A stretch of DNA of 64,000 bases from JAFNAG01 sp963824985 (GTDB lineage: Bacteria; Acidobacteriota; UBA6911), in NCBI GenBank assembly GCA_963824985.1, contig CAWGRQ010000038.1:124001-188000 (forward strand). The letters are read 5' to 3'. The first letter of the stretch is position 1. The number at the start of each line of letters is the position of its first letter. The notes beneath the pieces are model-generated. The model worked only from the letters and a program-made list of their open reading frames with translations, was not told where the DNA came from and searched no databases. Made by a program: the position numbers and the translations under genes. Shown in pieces: positions 1-11,206 of this stretch.

Positions 1-458
1 TCCACACCAACAGCGCGGCGTCGACCATCAACCGCATCGTGGATATTTTCCCCGCGAACCAGCAGCCGCAGATTCGAGCCCAGCTCAGCCTGGTGCTGGA
101 AGGCATTCTGTGTCAGGCCCTCATCCCCCGCGCCAACGGAAGCGGTCGCGCCATGGCCATGGAAATCATGATTCCGAATTCCGCCATCCGGAATCTGATT
201 CGCGAGGACAAGGTGCACCAGATATACAGCTCTATGCAAACCGGGCAGGAAAAGTACGAAATGCAGACGTTCAATCAATCCCTGGCCCAGCTGGTACTGA
301 CCCGGCAGATCACGGAGGAGGATGCCATTTCAAAATCTTCCAACGTGGATGAGCTCCAGGAACTCATTCGTCGCGGGGTAGGACTGAACACCTCCACGGC
401 CACGGCTGCGGTAACGCGCGCTCGCCGCCCGGAACCGGTGGGGAGCTTCGGTCGCTAA
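1..458 (+). CDS. pilT: Type IV pilus retraction ATPase PilT, C-terminal part (5' end outside window)
   Basis: This is the last roughly 150 residues of a PilT-family hexameric ATPase, the cytoplasmic motor that depolymerises type IV pili. The frame is open from the window edge. Its first codons read HTNSAASTINRIVDIFP, the conserved PilT/GspE stretch just after Walker B and the His box, followed by QIRAQLSLVLEGILCQALIP and the AIRNLIREDKVHQIYS helix typical of PilT C-termini. Seeing Q-rather than Cys-based sequence here, with no tetracysteine motif, favours PilT over PilB. The stop is 15 bases before pilC, so the two are probably cotranscribed. The Walker A region lies outside the window, so activity cannot be judged. 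Confidence 0.93.
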   Translation, partial: HTNSAASTINRIVDIFPANQQPQIRAQLSLVLEGILCQALIPRANGSGRAMAMEIMIPNSAIRNLIREDKVHQIYSSMQTGQEKYEMQTFNQSLAQLVLTRQITEEDAISKSSNVDELQELIRRGVGLNTSTATAAVTRARRPEPVGSFGR

Positions 459-473
459 TCCGGAAAGGTTGCC

Positions 474-1685
474 ATGCCAGTTTACATGTTCCGCGGACGA
501 AACATCCGCACTAACGAAAGCATTGCCGGCGAAAGATTCTCGGCCAATCCACAGGCGCTGGCCGCGGTGCTGCGCCGGGAGCAGGTGGCGCCGATTTCGA
601 TTCAGGAAAAGAAGGAGAAAAAGGCGTTTTTCTCCTTGCGGCGCAGCGTGTCCAAGTCGGAAGTGGCCATCTTCACGCGGCAGTTTTCGGTCATGCTCGA
701 TGCCGGGCTGCCCCTGGTGCAGTGCCTGGAGGCGATCGGGGAACAGCACCCGAACCTGGCCTTCAAATCGGTACTGGCCCAGATACGCACCGACGTCGAA
801 GCCGGCAGTACCCTGTCGGACGCCATGGCACGGCACCCCCGGGTCTTCGATGCGCTGTACACCAACATGATCGCGGCCGGAGAGACCGGCGGGATTCTGG
901 ACACCATTCTGCAGCGGCTCGCGGTCTTCATCGAAAAGATCGTCAAACTCAAGCGCGCCTTGCGCTCGGCACTCATCTACCCGGCGGTGATCCTCACCAT
1001 AGCCGTAGTCGTCGTCGGGGTCATCCTGTGGAAGGTCGTCCCGGTCTTTCGCACTCTCTTTGAAGGATTCAACGTCCAGCTGCCGCTGCCGACCCGCATC
1101 GTGATCGCATTGTCGGACATTGTCGTGAGTTACGCCCTGTTCATATTCGCCGGTCTGGCGCTGATCGGTTTCGGGATCCGCTCCTATTACCAGACCGACA
1201 AGGGGCGGCACGTGATCGACAGGTTGCTGCTGCGCATTCCGGTGCTCGGCGATGTGTTCCGCAAGATCGCCGTGGCCCGCTTCACCCGCACCCTGGCGAC
1301 CCTGCTTTCGAGCGGCGTGGCGATTCTGGAATGCCTCGACATCACGGCGCGCACCGCCGGCAACGCGATTCTGGAAGACACCGTGTATCACGTCCGGCGC
1401 AACATCGAGGAGGGGAAAACGATTGCCGAACCGATGAAGCAGTCGAAATTCTTCCCTTCCATGGTAACGCAGATGGTATCGGTGGGGGAAGCCACCGGTG
1501 AACTGGACACCATGCTGATCAAGGTCGCCGACTACTATGAAGAAGAGGTCGACGTCATCGTGGCCAGCCTCCTGACCATCATGGAACCGATCCTGATGGT
1601 CATTCTGGGGGTGGTCGTGGGCGGCATCGTCATTTCCATGTATATGCCGCTGTTCAAACTGATCCAGGTGCTGTCCGGAGGCTAG
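474..1685 (+). CDS. pilC: Type IV pilus inner-membrane platform protein PilC
   Basis: A 403-residue GspF/PilC-family polytopic membrane protein, the platform with which the PilB and PilT motors are thought to turn pilin assembly. It has the two duplicated T2SSF cytoplasmic domains: the first at about residues 65-190 (FTRQFSVMLDAGLPLVQCLE), the second at about 265-385 (FTRTLATLLSSGVAILECL). Transmembrane segments lie near residues 165-195, 215-240 and 370-398. Length is normal for the family. The ATG is preceded by GGAAAGG. It follows pilT closely and precedes a repeat island, then pilS. The F-domain signature TGELDTMLIKVADYYEEEVD near the end is intact. Confidence 0.96.
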   Translation: MPVYMFRGRNIRTNESIAGERFSANPQALAAVLRREQVAPISIQEKKEKKAFFSLRRSVSKSEVAIFTRQFSVMLDAGLPLVQCLEAIGEQHPNLAFKSVLAQIRTDVEAGSTLSDAMARHPRVFDALYTNMIAAGETGGILDTILQRLAVFIEKIVKLKRALRSALIYPAVILTIAVVVVGVILWKVVPVFRTLFEGFNVQLPLPTRIVIALSDIVVSYALFIFAGLALIGFGIRSYYQTDKGRHVIDRLLLRIPVLGDVFRKIAVARFTRTLATLLSSGVAILECLDITARTAGNAILEDTVYHVRRNIEEGKTIAEPMKQSKFFPSMVTQMVSVGEATGELDTMLIKVADYYEEEVDVIVASLLTIMEPILMVILGVVVGGIVISMYMPLFKLIQVLSGG

Positions 1686-1740
1686 CCCGAACAATTCATG
1701 AGCATCTTTCGCAATCGAGTGAATACAAGCAACCGACGCC

Positions 1741-1990
1741 GGGATTCGCTCATGACAGGGAGTTTTGGGGACACGGAAGAACACGGGCAGGGCTTTTGCG
1801 TCGACATTTTCAGGTGCGGACTGTCGAACGCTCACGCAGCTGGAATCGCCAATCGAGCCTTCCTTGGAGCGCTCAACAGTCCGCACCTGAAAATGTCACC
1901 AGCGCGCAGCGCTGGGCCCTTCGGGCCCGCAAAAGCCCTGCACACGGATCCGATCCGTGTTCATCCGCGTTCTTCCGTGTCCTGGGATGA
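1741..1990. repeat. Nested palindromic repeat island between pilC and pilS (copy 1 of the ACACGGAAGA family)
   Basis: The 409-base gap between pilC and pilS holds no credible gene but has three nested inverted repeats. The outer arms (1769-1786 and 1965-1982) match at 17 of 18 positions. The middle arms (1787-1800 and 1928-1941) match at 14 of 14. The inner arms (1803-1833 and 1867-1897) match at 29 of 31. A further palindrome, CACGGATCCGATCCGTG, lies at about 1943-1959. The outer sequence and its flank (GCCGGGATTCGCTCATGA) recur near 53,900 and, more distantly, near 40,220. RNA from this interval could form a long composite hairpin. No transposase is present. Confidence 0.85.
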
Positions 1991-2094
1991 GTCGCGATCA
2001 TTTGTTTGTAAATAATGCTGGCCAGACGCAAGAGCAGTGATGGCAAAAATGATTCCGCTGGACAGATATTTCCCTGGCATCCTGGCCCGGGCAG

Positions 2095-3744
2095 GTGATC
2101 GGGTTCCGGTCTTTGGCAGCGGCACGGACCGAGGAGCTCGGGCATCGTCTGCTCTGGCTGATCGGCGCGCGCGCTCTCATTCTGTTCCTGGGGGTGAACC
2201 TGGCCCGCCCGCTCGGAATTCTTCCGGAACGGCTCGGATCGCTCCCCTTCGTCCCCTTATTCAATACCTTTTCAGTTGCGCTTGCATTTGCTTACCTGGG
2301 CCTCTGGAAGAGCGGCTGGCATCCGGCGCTGCACCTCCGGCTGCAGATCGGCGTCGATCTGCTGACGGCTACCACCCTGGTGGCCTGCACGCGCGGGAGC
2401 GAAAGTCCCTTCGTCTCTTTTTACCTGCTGATCATCATCTATTGCAGCCTGACCCTGGGGAGAAATGGCGGCCTGATCGGAGCCTCTCTCAGCGCAATTC
2501 TTTACGCGGGCATCCTGGTGTTCGCCTATGCCGGCGCCCCGGCATTCCCGGGTGGATTCACGGAGCTTAGTACTCCGACCTTCCGCGTCGCCGTCCATGC
2601 CCTTGGATTCTTTTCCGTCGCCTTTCTGGGCGCCGATCTTTCGCGGCGCCTGCACGTCATGCAGCAGGAACTCGAGGACAAGATCGACTCGCTGGCGCAG
2701 CTGCAGCGCCTCACCGAACATATCGTCAGCAGCATTCGCAGCGGGCTGTTCACGACCGATTTGAACGGAACGATCACCCTCTTCAACGGCACCGCCGAGG
2801 AACTCACCGAAACCTCCCGGGCCGCCGTGGTTGACCGTCCGCTGCAAGCGGTGATCGGCGACGGGCTGTGGACCAGAATCGAAGGGGCGGATCTTCTGCA
2901 CAACGCCCGCCCGCTCCGGCACGAGGAATGGCTCCAGCTGCCCAGCGGCGCGCGCCGCTTCCTCGGGTACAGCGTCTCGCCGCTGCTCAATCACCAGCGG
3001 AACCTGATCGGCTACATCGTCTCCTTTCAGGACCTGACCGAAATCCAGCGCCTGGAAGAAGAAATACGGATCAAGGACCGGATGGCGGCCATCGGGAAAA
3101 TGGCGGCGGGGATCGCCCACGAGATCCGCAATCCTTTGGCCGCGATGCGCGGCTCCGTGGAGATCCTGCGCTCCCGGCTCGCGCTCCCGGCCACGGATGA
3201 ACGCCTCCTGGACATCATGATCCGCGAGAGCGACCGCTTGAACCGGTTCGTCGAGGATTTTCTCACCTTCGCGAAACCGGCAGCCTGCGCGCATCGGTCA
3301 CTGGACCTGGTTCCGCTGCTGCACGATGCCGTCACGCTGCTGCAGAACAGTCCCCAGGTTTTCAATCGTCACGTGATCGACCTGCAGCTCGGCGCCCGGC
3401 AGATCCCTACCCTCGGCGATGCCGACAAATTAAGGCAGGTTTTCTGGAATCTGGCCCAGAACGCGCTGCGGGCCATGCCCGCGGGCGGCACGCTGACCAT
3501 CGCCGCCCGATCGACGGAGGAAGGCGGCAGCGAGATCACATTCAAGGACTCGGGGGTCGGCATGACCGAGGAGGAACAGGCGCAGATTTTCAATCCGTTT
3601 CACTCCGGCTTCAGCGGCGGGACCGGGCTCGGGCTCAGCATCATTTTCCAGATCGTCGAAGACCACCGCGGCAGCATCCGTTTTGACAGCGAGAAGGGGA
3701 GGGGAACCACGGTTAGCCTCTCCTTTCCGGCTTCGGTGCACTAA
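2095..3744 (+). CDS. pilS: Sensor histidine kinase PilS (type IV pilus regulation)
   Basis: A 549-residue membrane histidine kinase that would phosphorylate PilR. An N-terminal membrane domain of about six helices (residues 20-190) is followed by a PAS-like domain (about 215-320), a HisKA domain with the phospho-acceptor in IAHEIRNPLAAMRGS (His about 342), and a HATPase domain with N box (LRQVFWNLAQNALRAMP), G1 (DSGVGM) and G2 (GTGLGLSI). The organisation matches PilS. The start is a GTG; an in-frame stop at 2050 leaves few alternatives. pilR follows within 93 bases, and the sigma-54 pilA promoter downstream supports the assignment. Confidence 0.92.
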   Translation: MIGFRSLAAARTEELGHRLLWLIGARALILFLGVNLARPLGILPERLGSLPFVPLFNTFSVALAFAYLGLWKSGWHPALHLRLQIGVDLLTATTLVACTRGSESPFVSFYLLIIIYCSLTLGRNGGLIGASLSAILYAGILVFAYAGAPAFPGGFTELSTPTFRVAVHALGFFSVAFLGADLSRRLHVMQQELEDKIDSLAQLQRLTEHIVSSIRSGLFTTDLNGTITLFNGTAEELTETSRAAVVDRPLQAVIGDGLWTRIEGADLLHNARPLRHEEWLQLPSGARRFLGYSVSPLLNHQRNLIGYIVSFQDLTEIQRLEEEIRIKDRMAAIGKMAAGIAHEIRNPLAAMRGSVEILRSRLALPATDERLLDIMIRESDRLNRFVEDFLTFAKPAACAHRSLDLVPLLHDAVTLLQNSPQVFNRHVIDLQLGARQIPTLGDADKLRQVFWNLAQNALRAMPAGGTLTIAARSTEEGGSEITFKDSGVGMTEEEQAQIFNPFHSGFSGGTGLGLSIIFQIVEDHRGSIRFDSEKGRGTTVSLSFPASVH

Positions 3745-3748
3745 GACC

Positions 3749-3841
3749 ATGGCGAAACTCAAAAACATCAGGATTTCGGATGCCCCGCGAAACATAATGC
3801 TGTTCGCGGGCCGCGCGGGGCATCCAATGGGCCGGTTATGA
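3749..3841 (+). other. 30-codon ORF and hairpin between pilS and pilR
   Basis: The pilS-pilR gap carries an ORF of 30 codons (MAKLKNIRISDAPRNI...) whose TGA overlaps the pilR ATG as ATGA. The same DNA holds a perfect 12-base inverted repeat (3778-3789 and 3814-3825, GGATGCCCCGCG arms, 24-base loop). Either translational coupling or an RNA structure that tunes pilR relative to pilS is possible. I see no family for the peptide and no strong ribosome site, so it may be only a spacer with a hairpin. Confidence 0.35.
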
Positions 3842-5289
3842 CCTCCAAACCTTCGATCCTGCTCGTGGACGACGAGCCGAACATTATCGAGATTCTCGAA
3901 ATCGTGCTCCGTGACGCCGGGATGGACGTCTGCAAGTCGACATCGGCCCGCGAGGCTCTCGACCGGCTGCGCCGGACTGAATTCGATGTCGTGATCTCCG
4001 ATATCCGCATGCCGGACATGTCGGGCGTCGATCTGCTCAAGGAAGCCAGGCAGATCGCCCCGGACACGGTCTTCATTCTCATCACCGCCTACGCCAGCAC
4101 GGATACCGCCATCGACGCCCTCCAGCACGGCGCCTACGATTACCTGACCAAGCCGTTCAAGATGGAAGAGCTGCTCAACATCGTCCGTCATTCCCTCGAA
4201 AAGAAGACTTTGAAACATGAGGTTGCTTCGCTGAAGCACGAAATGGAGGCGCAACAGGGGCAGACGTTGTTCCAGGCTCTGCACCGGAGTCAGCTCGTGG
4301 GCAAAAGCCAGAAGATGCTCGAGGTCTATCGCACCATCGGCACCGTCGCCACGGGCGAAAGCACGGTGCTCGTCACGGGAGAGAGCGGTACGGGCAAGGA
4401 ACTGGTGGCGCGCGCCATTCACGAGGCCTCGGGACGTAAAGACAAGCCGTTTGTTTCCATCAACTGCGGCGCGTTTCCCGAAACGCTGCTGGAAAGCGAG
4501 CTGTTCGGCTATATGAAGGGCGCCTTCACGGGGGCCAACGGCAACAAGAAAGGATTGTTCGAAGCTGCCGGCGGCGGATCGATCTTCCTCGACGAAATCG
4601 GAGACATGACGGCCGCCATGCAGGTGAAGCTGCTGCGCGTGCTGCAGGAGAGGAAGCTTCGCCCCCTGGGCGGTACCCAGGAAGTGGACGTGGATGTCCG
4701 GGTGATCGCCGCCACCAACCGCGATCTGCAGGCCGCGATTGCCCAGGGGCAGTTCCGCGAGGACCTGTATTACCGGATCGCCGTCATCACCATTGGCCTG
4801 CCCCCGCTGCGCGAACGCACCGAAGACATCGGCCTGCTCGCGTTTCACTTCCAGAACCTGTACGCCGAAAAGACCGGCAGGAAGGTGTTCAGCATCTCCC
4901 GTGAAGCTATGCACTGCCTGGAGAATTATCATTGGCCCGGGAACGTTCGCGAACTGGAAAACACAATTGAGCGGGCCATTGCTCTCGAATCCACGGAAGC
5001 CGTTCAGATCGAGCGCCTGCCCGACGTGGTTCGCCGGCTTCCGCCCGTGGCCGTGCGCGACGCCATTCCGCTCCCGGCAGAATCGTTCGATATCGAGGAG
5101 TTTCTGCGCAACCTCGAGGACGACCTGATCTGCCAGGTGCTGAAGCGAACGGAAGGAAATCAGACCCTGGCTGCCGATTATCTTAAACTCACCAAACCTT
5201 CCTTGCGCCATCGCATCCAGACGCTGGGGATTGACCCCTCCGTGTTCCGCAACAACGGGTCCTCGGCACAAAACGGCCGCCCCGAATAA
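3838..5289 (+). CDS. pilR: Sigma-54-dependent response regulator PilR
   Basis: A 483-residue NtrC-class activator. The receiver domain (residues 1-120) has the acidic pair DDEPN and phospho-acceptor Asp about 55 in SDIRMPDMSG. The AAA+ domain (about 150-380) has Walker A GESGTGKE, an intact GAFTGA sigma-54 contact loop at about 228, Walker B FLDEIGDM, and the GNVREL sensor. A Fis-type helix-turn-helix ends the protein (about 425-465, NQTLAADYLKLTKPSLRHRI). The expected target, a sigma-54 promoter in front of pilA, lies 1 kb downstream. It should be phosphorylated by the adjacent PilS. Confidence 0.95.
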   Translation: MTSKPSILLVDDEPNIIEILEIVLRDAGMDVCKSTSAREALDRLRRTEFDVVISDIRMPDMSGVDLLKEARQIAPDTVFILITAYASTDTAIDALQHGAYDYLTKPFKMEELLNIVRHSLEKKTLKHEVASLKHEMEAQQGQTLFQALHRSQLVGKSQKMLEVYRTIGTVATGESTVLVTGESGTGKELVARAIHEASGRKDKPFVSINCGAFPETLLESELFGYMKGAFTGANGNKKGLFEAAGGGSIFLDEIGDMTAAMQVKLLRVLQERKLRPLGGTQEVDVDVRVIAATNRDLQAAIAQGQFREDLYYRIAVITIGLPPLRERTEDIGLLAFHFQNLYAEKTGRKVFSISREAMHCLENYHWPGNVRELENTIERAIALESTEAVQIERLPDVVRRLPPVAVRDAIPLPAESFDIEEFLRNLEDDLICQVLKRTEGNQTLAADYLKLTKPSLRHRIQTLGIDPSVFRNNGSSAQNGRPE

Positions 5290-6297
5290 CCCACTGATTA
5301 GCTGCCATCGCGAAATTCACAAAACACCGCAGGGGCGACCGGCAGGTCGCCCCTACGTTTATCACACTGTCCACACATGGTCACGAGGAGAGGAATTTCT
5401 CGACAGACACCAAATAATTTGGGTGCGGCTCTTTCAGAATGGACCACAAGTTAAGCAGATACACAGAGAGATGCGAACCTGCAGTTCAAACAAGTTTCGC
5501 TGCTTGACCACTTATGGCCTTCCCGATTTATGAACGGGCCAAACGAAGAATTTGTCAATTGTCATTTGTCAATTATCAATTGTCATTTTGGGGACCAGGG
5601 TACCGGCCTCTTCAAGCAGAATCGCGAGCTTGCCTGTATTCTCAGGGCCTCGTTCAGGCGTGCACGGGCCAAAGGCTCACAACAGACAAATGACAAATGA
5701 CCATGGGTAAATGATAAATGACAGATTTTTTATAATTGTTTAGCCAAATCAATGGATGAAGAAGCAAAACGCAAAGACGCAAGGCCGCAAGGGCGCAAAG
5801 ATCGCCGCTGACCAACAGGCGTGGGCGCAGCGCTTCGCGCTGGCACATCCTTGGACGAGCCGCCCACGAACAGAGAGGGTTCCCTTTGCGTCCTTGCGGC
5901 CTTGCGTCTTTGCGTTCTGCTGTTAAGCATCGGCTAAACAGTTACACTTTTTTGGGTGGGGCTCTTCGGATTGCCGTCCCATAGTATGGTGCGACAAATC
6001 TTCTGTCTTAAAAGAGCCGCACCCAAATAAGTTCGCTCAAAAGGCAACCCTGCCGGTTAGTAACCGTTGAGGAGATGAAGATTCGCCGGTCCGACCGGGG
6101 CGGGCTGACGCTCCGCGGCCCGGGGAGAAGGGCGGGGGGATCATTTCCTGCCGGAGGCGCGGAGTGATGATTTTCAGCACCCCATGAATGACGCGAATCA
6201 GCATCCGGGGCGAATCCGGGCTTATGACCGATCCCCGTCAACACATATATCTTATTGTTATTATTGCCTTTATTGTCTTTGTTGGTTTTCGCGCCCG
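5290..6297. repeat. Gene-free repeat island between pilR and pilA
   Basis: About 1 kb without a credible gene. Several unrelated hairpin-forming repeats are stacked here. GGGGCGACC arms lie at 5331-5354. An 18-base perfect inverted repeat (ATTTGGGTGCGGCTCTTT) lies at 5417-5434 and 6011-6028 and encloses the rest. TGTCAATTGTCATTTGTCA-like arms lie at 5552-5589 and 5686-5723. A 33-base pair of GACGCAAGGCCGCAAG arms lies at 5768-5800 and 5884-5916, matching at 32 of 33. A partial extra copy of the enclosing arm is at about 5949. Three of these families recur elsewhere in the window or have relatives there. The final 250 bases before pilA look like ordinary upstream sequence. Confidence 0.85.
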
Positions 6298-6316
6298 TTT
6301 GGCATGAGTCTTGCTA
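6298..6316 (+). promoter_or_regulatory. Sigma-54 promoter of pilA
   Basis: TTTGGCATGAGTCTTGCT has GG at 6301-6302 and GC at 6313-6314 with exactly ten bases between, the -24/-12 arrangement of sigma-54 promoters (consensus TGGCAC-N5-TTGC). Transcription should start near 6325, leaving a 5' leader of about 40 bases with a strong AGGAGAGGAG ribosome site before the pilA ATG. PilR just upstream carries the matching GAFTGA activator loop. Confidence 0.9.
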
Positions 6317-6365
6317 AGAATAACCGTGACTGCACTCACACCCACAGGAGAGGAGAACAGATTAG

Positions 6366-6860
6366 ATGAAGAACGAACAGGGATTTTCACTCGTAGAGTT
6401 GTTGATCGTCGTGGCGATCATCGCCATTATCGCGGCAATTGCCGTGCCCAGCCTGCTGACCTCGCGGATGGCCGCCAATGAGGCCGGAGGAATTCAGGGC
6501 TGCCGCACCGCAGGTTCCGCCGAGGTTGCCTACGCCAGTACCAACAATGCGCAGTACACAACCCTGCAGCTTCTGGTTGATGGAAACTACCTGGATTCTC
6601 GGTTTACGAATGCGAACGGCTTCAACGGCTACGTCTATGTTGATGACGGCGCACTTTTGTTCGATCCCGCGCCGACGATTCCCATCCCGGCCGACTTGGC
6701 CAGTGGCGGATTTGGCATTACAGCAGCGCCGCAGGCCGCCGGGGGAGCCCGCTACACATACGGCATCGCCCCCGATCAGGTGGTCCGGTATCTCGCAACC
6801 AATACTGGAACGGATCCCTTAGGCTTGTCCCCCGGCAACGCAATCGGAAAGGCCCAGTAA
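6366..6860 (+). CDS. pilA: Type IV pilin PilA
   Basis: A 164-residue major-pilin candidate. The short positively charged leader MKNEQG is followed by FSLVELLIVVAIIAIIAAIA, the prepilin peptidase site (cleavage after Gly6, mature N-terminal Phe, Glu5 present) and hydrophobic assembly helix. The rest is a small globular domain with little Cys; a stretch around residues 45-65 (GCRTAGSAEVAYASTNN) resembles pilins of Acidobacteriota. An excellent Shine-Dalgarno site lies 10 bases upstream, and a sigma-54 promoter precedes it. A terminator directly downstream makes it monocistronic. Confidence 0.94.
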   Translation: MKNEQGFSLVELLIVVAIIAIIAAIAVPSLLTSRMAANEAGGIQGCRTAGSAEVAYASTNNAQYTTLQLLVDGNYLDSRFTNANGFNGYVYVDDGALLFDPAPTIPIPADLASGGFGITAAPQAAGGARYTYGIAPDQVVRYLATNTGTDPLGLSPGNAIGKAQ

Positions 6861-6883
6861 AGGAACTGGTCCCAATGGAATCG

Positions 6884-6924
6884 AAAAGGCGAGGACAGGA
6901 GGTCCTCGCCTTTTCTTTATTTTA
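6884..6924 (+). terminator. Rho-independent terminator of pilA, possibly bidirectional with rpoC
   Basis: A perfect 12-base stem (AAAAGGCGAGGA at 6884-6895 and TCCTCGCCTTTT at 6903-6914), a 7-base loop, and a T-rich tail (TTTTCTTTATTTT). The arm also supplies a short U run on the opposite strand, and rpoC ends at 6932, so it may serve both convergent genes. Confidence 0.9.
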
Positions 6925-6931
6925 CAACTGC

Positions 6932-11123
<4,192 letters not shown>

Positions 11124-11206
11124 TGGTGTTCCCCCCTGATCTTAAGAGGTTCAATGTCATTCCCATGTTTCAGGCACTCCGTGCGAAGGCGGATGGCGGC
11201 GGCCGT

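Noticed and set aside
330..1886. A 518-codon frame on the - strand opposite pilC
   Set aside because: pilT and pilC on the + strand are clear, and the reverse translation is His/Arg-rich without homology.
6184..6369. A 61-codon ORF just before pilA
   Set aside because: It spans the sigma-54 promoter and the leader, has low-complexity Tyr/Cys composition and lacks a ribosome site.
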